Source: Pirellula sp. SH-Sr6A
Lineage (GTDB): Bacteria; Planctomycetota; Planctomycetia; Pirellulales; Pirellulaceae
Assembly: GCF_001610875.1 (NCBI RefSeq)
Contig: NZ_CP011272.1
Span: 4,693,988-4,757,987 of the forward strand
Direction of reading: 5' to 3'
Length of the DNA stretch: 64,000 nucleotides
Below are positions 55,601 to 63,239 of this stretch, in pieces. Under the pieces are notes generated by a model. The model saw nothing but the letters and a program-made list of their open reading frames with translations, did not search any database and was not told where the DNA came from. How positions within the stretch are numbered: the first letter of the stretch is position 1; each line of letters opens with the position of its first letter. A program made the position numbers and the translations under genes.

Positions 55601-56034
55601 TGACCTCCCTTCCCAAAGGAGACGCGCATCGAGGGCAAGACATCTATCGCAGCAGCAAAGCTGCGTGCAGCGCGTGCCATCGGATCGGATACGTCGGAGG
55701 CAACATCGGACCAGAACTGACTCGAATCGGTCGTTCCCGCACCCAACGAGACTTTATCGAGTCCATTCTCTTCCCCAGCCACCGGATCGCACAGGGATTC
55801 GCGTCCACCAATATTTTGACAACGGACGAGGAAGTCATCTCGGGACTCGTTGCCTACGAAGACGATCAACGCGTGGAACTGATCGTGTCGGCCGACAAGC
55901 GTGTATCGATTGACAAATCGACCATCGAGAAGCGATCCACCAGCACGGTATCTTTGATGCCAGCTGGGATCGATAAACTACTCTCTCCTCAAGAACTCGC
56001 CGACTTGCTCGCGTTCCTCGAGCAAGCTCGTTAG
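52690..56034 (+). CDS. PVC-type heme-binding CxxCH protein (propeller-HEAT-cytochrome c)
   Basis: 1114 residues from the ATG at 52690; the signal peptide (LPHSLTALAMVLLASSPGLG) follows. Propeller motifs: ATWDPSGNLVIAESAGV, LVRLIDEDRDGSYDKRQVV, DLHGPFVGPEGWIYWCKAAF, LQDVDGSLIVVDTGGWYDL. The middle (about 460-950) is helical HEAT-like. A C-terminal cytochrome c-like domain has CSACH at 993-997 and GPELTRIG. It is unlike the copy at 37.5 kb in the propeller details but has the same plan, so they probably act on different substrates. The lipid kinase gene follows by 12 bp. Confidence 0.86.
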   Translation: MKIRQPLLPTKSRLRAPHRLLPHSLTALAMVLLASSPGLGQQPVPTGKSIDGFTFQLADGWELEKIATSELVKWPIAATWDPSGNLVIAESAGVKQSVQEQLQSLPHRLVRLIDEDRDGSYDKRQVVAEQLAFPEGVLCLGNDILVSAPPQIWRLIDSDGDGVCERREVWHDGKTLTGCANDLHGPFVGPEGWIYWCKAAFAEQSFPIAGPFPAKSTASHLYRRQVDAPKSDRLMTGGMDNLVDIAFDDLGDKFFVSTFLHHPGNGLRDGIGHAVYGAVFGKDHAVLRGHPRTGPLMKPLVELGPAAPAGLLAVTDDWSNELPPYAKARTATGTTPRNTSLATSPQTTLIAAQFNLQRISMHRLTREGASYQSKDSDLLVCDQLDFHPVDVLQDVDGSLIVVDTGGWYDLCCPSSGTEERVAAGGIYRLRHVRTPRDYHSRWTQVQQRVQDGRWRELLRDPQRRVRELGTEHWLNAGFDATVHSSDHAELQWLHDLMNDSNEPMAHRASAFWALAKWIERFQKTEQAPGFVVRALAEESDPLCESALHLASTYRWPDVAPRLRELARSLGNPMVRRLAAEALGRIGDADSLPSLLEAWSVADSAPSDSTVDRMLEHAILFAMLEIAQGDEQKTKGVAVLRSIWIDPTSSPSLKFAALHVLRERGLDEGLTNDSAFSERLIASVDSPHQRLAQTAQEVLASNRDLMAVFIERLNSMSDSQLEASSPTIHRVFSKAYTQPMVLAWVQQRVLQADRLAPWRIDLFENLLEQYRNQSLPAEWADGLAQWVQTGSQTASRLLTLLQTVKVPAGSRSLIDALHARLSEKDLPGSALAIGAMPEGAANIPDSIQQAIVTDAIQLENADKKLLWNAISKLELSDTSWKLLARSLPSLPPTAFSKGLEKLATSRLAQSPEVGKELLRAIETIPTTKTLARETLEKWFAGHPAPTRETLRDSLDRLFAPPQEVQSSIDAAMTSLPKGDAHRGQDIYRSSKAACSACHRIGYVGGNIGPELTRIGRSRTQRDFIESILFPSHRIAQGFASTNILTTDEEVISGLVAYEDDQRVELIVSADKRVSIDKSTIEKRSTSTVSLMPAGIDKLLSPQELADLLAFLEQAR

Positions 56035-56046
56035 GAAGTAATCGGT

Positions 56047-56949
56047 TTGAAGACAGTACTCATCGCCGCCAATCCTAAATCAGGCAATACCGACCGAATG
56101 GAATTGGTCGAGGCGTTGGCCCGTCACCTAACAGTCGACGGGTATCACGCCGAGATTGTGAGCGAGCTTGAAAAACTTCAAGGCAGAATCCTGTGCTTGC
56201 ACGCGGAGGGGGAACTGCATGCCGTCGTGGCGGCGGGAGGAGATGGTACGGTCAGCGCCGTAGCCACCCGCACGCCAACGGAAACCCCCATCGCGATCCT
56301 TCCTCTTGGCTCCGAGAACTTGCTGGCGCACTACTACGGAATACCCCGCAACCCCTCGCACTGCGCCAAAGCGATCGCGAAGCGGGATCTTCGTATCCTA
56401 GATGCCATGGAGGTACAAGGTACGATCTCGCTCCTGATGGCATCTGTCGGCTTTGATGCCGAAGTGGTTCGACGAGTCCATCAGCATCGAAAGTCCCATA
56501 TCACGCGTTGGGCCTATCGCTATCAAGCTTGGTGCACCTGGTGCACTTACAGCTGGCCCAAGCTAGATGTGACGATTTCCCAATCCGTGGGCGATGGCTT
56601 TGATTCGAACTCCACGACTTACCCGTCCCAGTGGTGTTTCGTTTTCAACGTCCCGCGTTACGCCGCGGGGCTTTCCATCATCGAGCGTTCCGATCCTTCG
56701 GATGGCAAGCTCGATGTCGGACTGTTCGAGAAGAGCGGGCCGATTCGTGGATTGATGCAATTTTGGGATGTCCTGCGAGGCCGGCATATGCAACGCCCCG
56801 ATTGGCGTCATCTTTCTGCATGTGAGATCGACATTCGACTGGCGACGAAATCGAGTGGGGAGGCCAGCGTGCAGCTCGACGGGGATTGGGCTGGGCTTTT
56901 GCCTATTCGCATCCGCATTGCCCCCCAACGGGTTCGACTGATCGTTTAG
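56047..56949 (+). CDS. Diacylglycerol/lipid kinase family protein
   Basis: 300 residues with a TTG start 12 bp after the cytochrome gene. IAANPKSGN at 7-15 and the nucleotide motif AAGGDGTVSAVA (GGDGT at 64-68), then ILPLGSENLLAHYYGIP, are typical of the DAGK catalytic family (YegS/BmrU/DgkB type). These phosphorylate diacylglycerol or other lipids at the membrane using ATP. NVPRYAAGLSIIERSDPSDGKLDVGLF in the second half is the conserved metal/lipid part. A TTG start is unusual but no better start is visible. Confidence 0.85.
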   Translation: MKTVLIAANPKSGNTDRMELVEALARHLTVDGYHAEIVSELEKLQGRILCLHAEGELHAVVAAGGDGTVSAVATRTPTETPIAILPLGSENLLAHYYGIPRNPSHCAKAIAKRDLRILDAMEVQGTISLLMASVGFDAEVVRRVHQHRKSHITRWAYRYQAWCTWCTYSWPKLDVTISQSVGDGFDSNSTTYPSQWCFVFNVPRYAAGLSIIERSDPSDGKLDVGLFEKSGPIRGLMQFWDVLRGRHMQRPDWRHLSACEIDIRLATKSSGEASVQLDGDWAGLLPIRIRIAPQRVRLIV

Positions 56950-57148
56950 TCGCGGTCGCATTGTCTAGTCGAGGTCGCATTGTCGCACACACCGGGCCCG
57001 CCGTGACCGCAACCTTCTCATCTGATCCAGTTCTCGGGGGAGAGTGGTCCGACGTCAGTTTTTGTACCTGACGCGCGAGTCCTTGTGTTCTTGATTTCTT
57101 CGCAAAGCAAACCGAAACATCGCAAGGTTACTTTACGGGCAATGCCGG
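56950..57148. other. Intergenic stretch before the DUF1559 remnant
   Basis: No gene seen. The frame leading into the remnant is closed by a TGA at 57092-57094 and shows no DUF1559 core residues. Confidence 0.5.
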
Positions 57149-57475
57149 TTGTGTTTGTTTACTCCGCGTTGCCACTCGCCGGAAGGACGCTTGGCTTGGG
57201 CCAGTGAAGACGCGATGGAATCACCTTCCTACGCTGTTCTTTCCACGGACGATATGGATCGAGAGACGACGACTCTCGTACGACGAACCGCATGGATGGA
57301 CATGAACACATGCGGCTATGGAATTTTCGGTGCGAGAAGCCATCACACCGGAGGCTTGCAGGTCGCAAGGTGGGATGGAAGCGTCGGTTTCCATTCGCAA
57401 AATATCGACGGGAGAGCGTGGCGGGCACTAGGCACTCGCTCCGCCGACGAAGTTTTGACGAGGATCGACGAATGA
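57149..57475 (+). pseudogene. Remnant of a DUF1559 protein gene (C-terminal part)
   Basis: A 108-codon frame whose end, YGIFGARSHHTGG...ARWDGSVGFHSQNIDGRAWRALGTRS, matches the conserved C-terminus of planctomycete DUF1559 proteins (the H-X9-DG region). DUF1559 proteins are normally over 250 residues with a prepilin-like N-terminus, which is absent. The start is TTG or an internal ATG at 57212. It is most likely the decayed tail of a once larger gene; a small functional protein is possible but less likely. Confidence 0.55.
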
Positions 57476-57569
57476 GTCCCGTTTGGTGCGGCCGTAGACT
57501 TTGATACAATGAGGCATCGGTGTGCACTGCTATGGGGAGTTTCGATCAGACTCAAAGGAAGAAAGTTAT

Positions 57570-57872
57570 ATGAAGTCGCTTTGTTGGATGTTCTCCATCG
57601 TCTGCTTGGGTTTTGCCGGATGCGGCGCGCCACAGCCTCCCAATACGGGTGAGACCGTTGCGAGCCTGTTGGCTAAAGCAGACGCATTGGATGGCCAAGT
57701 CGATAAAGTGGTCCACCGCTGTTATGTCTGCAATCTAGGAATGGATGGCAAGGAGAAGTTGGCCGTTAAACATGCGGGATACACGGCACACCTTTGCAGC
57801 GAAGGTTGCAAGCAGGAGTTTGCCGCCAACGCCGATTCGATCATCGCTCAGACGTCGATTCCGACAAAATAA
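57570..57872 (+). CDS. Small lipoprotein with a Cys4 metal-site-like domain
   Basis: 100 residues from the ATG at 57570, with AAAGGAAG upstream. Lipobox LGFAGC (Cys18) follows a short signal. The rest has CYVC at 51-54 and CSEGC at 76-80, spaced like TRASH/YHS-type metal sites, around GYTAHLCSEGCKQEF. Such domains bind copper or other soft metals. It precedes apbE by 52 bp, and in nos operons a metal lipoprotein (NosL) accompanies ApbE/NosX and NosR. Metal identity is inference. Confidence 0.7.
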   Translation: MKSLCWMFSIVCLGFAGCGAPQPPNTGETVASLLAKADALDGQVDKVVHRCYVCNLGMDGKEKLAVKHAGYTAHLCSEGCKQEFAANADSIIAQTSIPTK

Positions 57873-57924
57873 TTCTTGAGATGCCAGTTCGATTCGTGTT
57901 TTGAAATCGCACGGCCGCAGCATC

Positions 57925-59127
57925 ATGCCGTATCCGAATCGGAAAGGTTATTGGTACGTTTGCATCAGCTTTGCACTGATTGCTTGCACCTCGCGAACGG
58001 TGGCACAGGAGGGGGCCCCCCTCGAGGTGCACCGTATCCGAGGTACGACGATGGGGATGGCGTTCCAATGCCAAATCGCAGATGCCATCGATCCGTCTCA
58101 TCTCGAATCCATCCACCAAGAAACCGCCGCGGAACTCGAACGCCTTGAAGCGATATTCTCCCTCTACCGTCCCGAGTCAGCTCTATCCCGTTGGAATGCC
58201 TGCTCCTCGACCGATTGGAACTCGGTACCGTCGGAAGTCATACAGCTACTGGATTTCGCACTGGTACTTCACCACAAAACGTCTGGCAAGTTTGATCCTA
58301 CGATCGCCCCATTGATGCGAGTGTGGCGTGTCGGATCGCTTGCTCAAGACTGGCATCCCCCTACCCAAGCGGAGATCGGTGCCGCCAAGAATCTGGTAGG
58401 CATTTCGCGTTTGGAATGGCGCGCTTCACCACCGCAATTGCGCAAGAACCATCCTGCGATGGAGCTCGATCTAAACGCGTTAGTAGAAGGCCTTGCGCTC
58501 CGAAACCTGGAGAGAATCTTGGACCAACACGGAGTCTCGAACTACTTGCTGCACCTGGGTGGCGAATTCTACGCGAGAGGAAACCATCCTAATCGGGGCG
58601 ATTGGACCGTTTTGTTGGAGGATCCTGAAGGGCCCGGGGGGAATGATCTAACCCACGATTCGAAGTATGCGATTTCGCTTCGTGATGAATCCATTAGCAC
58701 CTCTGGGAGCTATCGAATTGGTAAAGAGTACGAAGGCCGTCACCACTCCCACTTCATCGACCCCGGAACTGGGGACACTGTTCAGAACCGGAACCGGAGT
58801 GTGAGTGTGGTGTCGAAAGACCCGTTGGAGGCAGATGGATGGGCGACGGCCTTGATGTTGCTAGAGCCAGAGCAAGCAATCGAGTTGGCCAATGAACGCA
58901 ACTTGATAGCGTGCTGGGCCACCCAGGACGGATGGCAATTTTCGCAAGCCGCTATCCGGCAGTCCACCTTTCAATCGTTATCGGAGCACGCGAGTCAGCC
59001 CCCGCGACCTTCACCTCAAAAAATCGCGCCGAACTCTTGGCGTTGGCTTCAATCTGTTTGGCTTCTTTGCCTCGGTGTTCTATTGGCTGCTAAACTATGG
59101 CATATCCTTCGCGGAGCGCGCTCCTAA
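57925..59127 (+). CDS. apbE: FAD:protein FMN transferase ApbE, lipoprotein form
   Basis: 400 residues from the ATG at 57925. The lipobox ALIAC gives Cys21. ApbE motifs: GTTMGMAFQCQI (about 41-52), SLYRPESALSRWN, GKFDPTIAPLM, ELDLNALVEGLALR, LLHLGGEFYARG (flavin site), and SGSYRIG...HFIDPGTG. It moves FMN from FAD to a Thr of target proteins outside the cytoplasm using Mg2+. A C-terminal helix (WLQSVWLLCLGVLLAAKLW) adds a second membrane anchor, unusual for ApbE. The flavoprotein target is the NosR-like protein two genes on. It overlaps no neighbour; the next ATG is 26 bp away. Confidence 0.9.
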   Translation: MPYPNRKGYWYVCISFALIACTSRTVAQEGAPLEVHRIRGTTMGMAFQCQIADAIDPSHLESIHQETAAELERLEAIFSLYRPESALSRWNACSSTDWNSVPSEVIQLLDFALVLHHKTSGKFDPTIAPLMRVWRVGSLAQDWHPPTQAEIGAAKNLVGISRLEWRASPPQLRKNHPAMELDLNALVEGLALRNLERILDQHGVSNYLLHLGGEFYARGNHPNRGDWTVLLEDPEGPGGNDLTHDSKYAISLRDESISTSGSYRIGKEYEGRHHSHFIDPGTGDTVQNRNRSVSVVSKDPLEADGWATALMLLEPEQAIELANERNLIACWATQDGWQFSQAAIRQSTFQSLSEHASQPPRPSPQKIAPNSWRWLQSVWLLCLGVLLAAKLWHILRGARS

Positions 59128-59153
59128 TCCTCTCGTCAACAGGCTACACCCTC

Positions 59154-61463
59154 ATGGCTCGTCAGCTCGTCCTGCTCCTCTCTGTCCTTCTATTCGATGT
59201 TGGCATCGTTCTCGCGAAATGTGCGAGTGCAAATGAGTCACCCGCAGCCCCCCGACGGGACGCCTCGTTGTTGGTCGAAGCAGAGAGTTTTCAGTCCTAC
59301 GGTGGATGGGGCCTCGATACGCAGTTTATTCGAAACATGGGCTCCCCCTATCTGATTGCCCATGGTTTGGGCAAGCCGGTTGAGGATGCGGTCACCACTA
59401 TCGAATTGCCCGCTACGGGTACCTACCACGTTTATGCTCGAACCAAAGATTGGGTAGCTCGGTGGAAAGCGCCTGGAAGCCCTGGTCGTTTTCAAATCCA
59501 CGTGAACGGCAAACCGCTGCCCAACGATCTTGGTACCGAAGGCTCGGAATGGCATTGGCAGAAAGCAGGATCCGTGGATATCGCGACAACGCGTGTTGAG
59601 CTTCGCTTGAAAGATCTCATGGGGTTCGATGGACGCTGCGATGCGATTTACTTTAGCCAGAGCGATACTCCGCCCTCCAACAGCAATGACATTCTCCCAG
59701 CTTGGCGCAAAGAGATGCTGGGGCTTCCAGCTCAAACTGAGCAAAAGGGTGGTTATGACTTGGTCGTCATCGGGGGTGGCTACGCGGGGATGGGAGCTGC
59801 CATCTCCGCAGCCCGAATGGGTTGCAAAGTAGCGCTCATTCAAGACCGCCCTGTTCTCGGAGGCAATGGATCGAGCGAGATCCGTGTTTGGGCGATGGGC
59901 TTAATTCGCCGTGGTAAATATCCTCGCATCGGCGAAATCGTCGAAGAGTTTTCCGACAAAGCCAAGAAGTCTCCTGGGACCTTCGAGGAATTTGAAGATG
60001 CCAAGAAAGAAGCGTTGGTGCGAGCGGAAAAGAACATCGATCTGTTTCTGGAGCACCACGCCCACCAAGTGAAGATGGATGGCAAACGGATCGAGTCTGT
60101 GACCGCCTTTGAAGTTCGAACGAGTCGCGAACGCGAATTCCGCGGCAAATTGTTCGTCGACGCGACCGGGCATGGAACACTGGGAGCGCTTGCGGGAGCC
60201 GATTGGAACTTGGAAGAAAAGGGTCGGATGGGAATGAGCAACATGTGGGCTTGGGATGAAGCGACCGCGCCTACCCAGTTCCCCAAAACACCTTGGGCAT
60301 TGCCGCTGGAAATGAAGGACTTTCCCTACCCGGTCGATCATCATGGGCAATGGTTTTGGGAAAGCGGTTTCGACAAAGACCCGCTCGGGGATGCAGAAGC
60401 GATTCGTGACTGGAATTTGCGAGCCGTCTTCGGGGCCTTCAACGCCATGAAGAATGGGGATGGCGCCACCAAGCATCCGACGGCCGTTTTGACCTGGGTC
60501 GCTTACATCGGAGGCCCCCGAGAATCTCGGCAGCTTTATGGGGATGTGATTCTCACCCAAGACGATGTTGTTTCGAAAAAGGAGTTCCCCGACGGCTGCG
60601 TCCCGAGTACTTGGAGCATCGACCTGCACTATCCTAAAAAACAGTTCGCCCAAAAATTCCCCGACAATCCATTCATCTCCATCGCCGAACATGATCGGCG
60701 CATCGACCGCAACTACGGTTACCCCATCCCCTATCGATGCTTCTATTCACGCAACATTGAAAATATGTTCATGGCGGGGCGTTGTATCAGCGTGACCCAT
60801 GAAGCGTTGGGTACCGTCCGCGTCATGAAAACCTGCGGCATGATGGGTGAGGTCGTCGGCAAAGCAGCCTCGATTTGCGTTCAAAACGACTGTCTTCCTT
60901 ATGCCGTCTACGAGCGGTACTGGAAACAGATGGACGAGCTTCTCCAGCTTCCCGGCAAAGCGTTCCGCCAAAACGTGAATGCCCCTCTCACCATTCCCGC
61001 TGACTCCCTTCCCCTGGCGAGCGAATTCGGCCCCATGACCGGAATCGATCCCGCGACACTCCCAGGCGTTGTCCTCGACAATCGGCAAGCAAAAACCACG
61101 GGCAAATGGACCAGCGGCGAAGGCCTGAAAGGATACTTCGCCCATGACTACGTTTATGCGGGCTCCGACTCCGGCGCATCCATTCGTTATGAATGGACTG
61201 CGGATCGCGATGGCGAGTTCCTTGTTCGGATTGCTTACCAGCCCCATGAGAATCGAGGATCTCGAGTACCCGTTCTCATCGAAACACCTGCCAAGTCCGA
61301 AACGGTGCGAGTCGATATGCGAAAGCCACCACGCGAGGACGGATGGGTAGAGGTGGGCCAAGTTCGATTGCGAGCGGGCGAAACTCTTGCCGTTACGTTG
61401 TCGACCGAGCAATCAGGTGGGTTCGTCCATGCCGATGCTCTTCAGATCCTTCCAACCCCTTGA
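59154..61463 (+). CDS. Exported FAD-dependent oxidoreductase with flanking CBM-like domains
   Basis: 769 residues from the ATG at 59154, followed by a signal peptide (LVLLLSVLLFDVGIVLA). An N-terminal beta-sandwich (about 28-180: LLVEAESFQSYGGW, GTYHVYARTKDW) looks like a carbohydrate-binding module. The FAD domain begins with VVIGGGYAGMGAA (GxGxxG at 207-212) and LGGNGSSEIRV, as in the FAD_oxidored (PF12831-like) family. A C-terminal domain (about 640-765) resembles the golvesin/xanthan-lyase CBD fold. It probably oxidises a carbohydrate or glycoconjugate outside the cell (inference). Confidence 0.8.
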   Translation: MARQLVLLLSVLLFDVGIVLAKCASANESPAAPRRDASLLVEAESFQSYGGWGLDTQFIRNMGSPYLIAHGLGKPVEDAVTTIELPATGTYHVYARTKDWVARWKAPGSPGRFQIHVNGKPLPNDLGTEGSEWHWQKAGSVDIATTRVELRLKDLMGFDGRCDAIYFSQSDTPPSNSNDILPAWRKEMLGLPAQTEQKGGYDLVVIGGGYAGMGAAISAARMGCKVALIQDRPVLGGNGSSEIRVWAMGLIRRGKYPRIGEIVEEFSDKAKKSPGTFEEFEDAKKEALVRAEKNIDLFLEHHAHQVKMDGKRIESVTAFEVRTSREREFRGKLFVDATGHGTLGALAGADWNLEEKGRMGMSNMWAWDEATAPTQFPKTPWALPLEMKDFPYPVDHHGQWFWESGFDKDPLGDAEAIRDWNLRAVFGAFNAMKNGDGATKHPTAVLTWVAYIGGPRESRQLYGDVILTQDDVVSKKEFPDGCVPSTWSIDLHYPKKQFAQKFPDNPFISIAEHDRRIDRNYGYPIPYRCFYSRNIENMFMAGRCISVTHEALGTVRVMKTCGMMGEVVGKAASICVQNDCLPYAVYERYWKQMDELLQLPGKAFRQNVNAPLTIPADSLPLASEFGPMTGIDPATLPGVVLDNRQAKTTGKWTSGEGLKGYFAHDYVYAGSDSGASIRYEWTADRDGEFLVRIAYQPHENRGSRVPVLIETPAKSETVRVDMRKPPREDGWVEVGQVRLRAGETLAVTLSTEQSGGFVHADALQILPTP

Positions 61464-61478
61464 TCGAGTCGCGCAGCG

Positions 61479-63194
61479 GTGAATCCAAGATTGACTAAGC
61501 GATCTACTCCGTGGAAGAAGCAGTATGGTGCGCAAGGTTTCCGAGTGGCCTTGTTCGTTGCGATTCTAGCACTCTTTCACACCCTCGCAGGAGCGACGAA
61601 ACAGGCGACCCGTTTCGATTCCAATGCAGATCAAATCGCCTTAGGAATGCTGCAACTTTATCCTCAGGGTGCGGTACGAGATACTCTTACCGATCAAGGA
61701 AAGTGGCTTGTTCGCGATGCCGAAGGAGAACCACTCGGTCAAATTATCCAAACAGCACCGGAGAGCGATTCGGCCATTGGATTTTCAGGCTCTACCAATC
61801 TGCTGATCGCATTTGACGCATTCGACATCGTCCTCGATATTCAGATCGCGCGTAGCGACGACACTCGCGACCACGTTGAATTGATTCAACAGCACGAATC
61901 CTTTCTCAAGCAATGGATCGGGAAGAGCCGCGCCGAATTGATCCAAGCATCGCAAGTTCTCCCCGTCGCAGGTGCGACCTTGACCAGCACCGCGATCATT
62001 CAGGGGATGCAAAAGCGACTTGGAGGGAGAACCGTCATGTCCAAATTCTCCCCCAGCCTTTCCCTCGCGAGCGCCCAAGCCCTCATCCCCAACTGCGAGC
62101 GAGTCGAACGAGACAAGTCGTTCCACAGTCTTTGGATCGCCAAGGATAACCGAGGGCGCGAATTGGGTTGGATTCTTCGTACAAGCCCAACCGCTGACAA
62201 CTTGATCGGTTATCAAGGTCCTTCGGACACTCAGATTGCATTCGCTCTGGATGGCAAGGTGATCGGTATTCACATCGGAGAAAGCTTCGATAACGAACCC
62301 TATGTAGGATATGTCCGACAAGATGCCTGGTTTGCCGAAACATGGACCAACTACCCATGGCCGGGGATAAGTGAGATCGATTTGAAGCAGGAAGGAATAG
62401 AAGGCGTCTCGGGAGCGACGATGACCAGTATGTGCATCGCGGAGGGACTCGTCGCGACGGCGAAGGCATTGCATGATGTGCAAGAAGCGGAGCGAGTGAA
62501 TCGATTTCAATGGTTTGCGGCGCTGGAGCAACATGGAGGAACGGTTGCGATCACGCTGTTCGGAACGTTGTTCGCATTGAGCTCCTGGAGAAGTCATCCT
62601 TGGTTGCGGCCGCTGCTGCAGATCGCTGTGGTCGGATATCTCGGATTATTCCAAGGAGATCTGTTATCGATCGCGATGTGGGTGGGCTGGGCCAAGCATG
62701 GAGTCCCCTGGGCAAACAGTCTCGGGTTGATAGTCCTCACCGTCGCGGCAGTAATCGTTCCTATGGCGACGAAGCACAATGTCTATTGCTCCCATGTTTG
62801 TCCTTACGGAGCTGTCCAACAAATGTTGCCCCGGCGTTGGCGAATCAAGACTCCGCACGCGAAGTGGCTCAGCGGTTTGCTACGAACGATTCGTCCATTG
62901 CTGTTCGGTTGGGTCTTCTGCGTGGGCCTCCTTTCAGTACCAGGAAATTTGGCGGATATCGAACCGTTTGATGCGTTCCTATGGCGAGTCGTGGCGATTC
63001 CAAGCCTCATCGTAGCGATCCTGGGAATTCTTCTCTCTCTCGCAATTCCGATGGGATATTGCAAACATGCTTGCGTGACCGGGAGTGTCATCAACTATCT
63101 GCGGCCGGGGACTCACAAAACATTTTTCATGCGGTCCGACCAATTTGCACTCGGATTCTTCTTGCTAGGGCTCGTCATCTACTGGATCGCCTAA
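61479..63194 (+). CDS. NosR-like membrane flavoprotein: two FMN-binding domains and Cys-pair membrane part
   Basis: 571 residues; the GTG start lies 15 bp behind the FAD-oxidoreductase stop. One N-terminal helix, then two extracytoplasmic FMN-binding domains with covalent-site motifs AGATLTS (Thr167) and SGATMTS (Thr314), the sites filled by ApbE. Then five to six membrane helices with CSHVCPYGAVQQML (Cys437, Cys441) and CKHACVTGS (Cys528, Cys532), as in the polyferredoxin-like NosR/NapH half. The usual 2[4Fe-4S] CxxCxxCxxxCP ferredoxin tail of NosR is absent. It probably carries electrons across or out of the membrane to a partner enzyme. Confidence 0.85.
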   Translation: MNPRLTKRSTPWKKQYGAQGFRVALFVAILALFHTLAGATKQATRFDSNADQIALGMLQLYPQGAVRDTLTDQGKWLVRDAEGEPLGQIIQTAPESDSAIGFSGSTNLLIAFDAFDIVLDIQIARSDDTRDHVELIQQHESFLKQWIGKSRAELIQASQVLPVAGATLTSTAIIQGMQKRLGGRTVMSKFSPSLSLASAQALIPNCERVERDKSFHSLWIAKDNRGRELGWILRTSPTADNLIGYQGPSDTQIAFALDGKVIGIHIGESFDNEPYVGYVRQDAWFAETWTNYPWPGISEIDLKQEGIEGVSGATMTSMCIAEGLVATAKALHDVQEAERVNRFQWFAALEQHGGTVAITLFGTLFALSSWRSHPWLRPLLQIAVVGYLGLFQGDLLSIAMWVGWAKHGVPWANSLGLIVLTVAAVIVPMATKHNVYCSHVCPYGAVQQMLPRRWRIKTPHAKWLSGLLRTIRPLLFGWVFCVGLLSVPGNLADIEPFDAFLWRVVAIPSLIVAILGILLSLAIPMGYCKHACVTGSVINYLRPGTHKTFFMRSDQFALGFFLLGLVIYWIA

Positions 63195-63239
63195 GTCCGA
63201 CTTGACTCCCAATTTACCAATTCTCTATAGATTGCCAGA

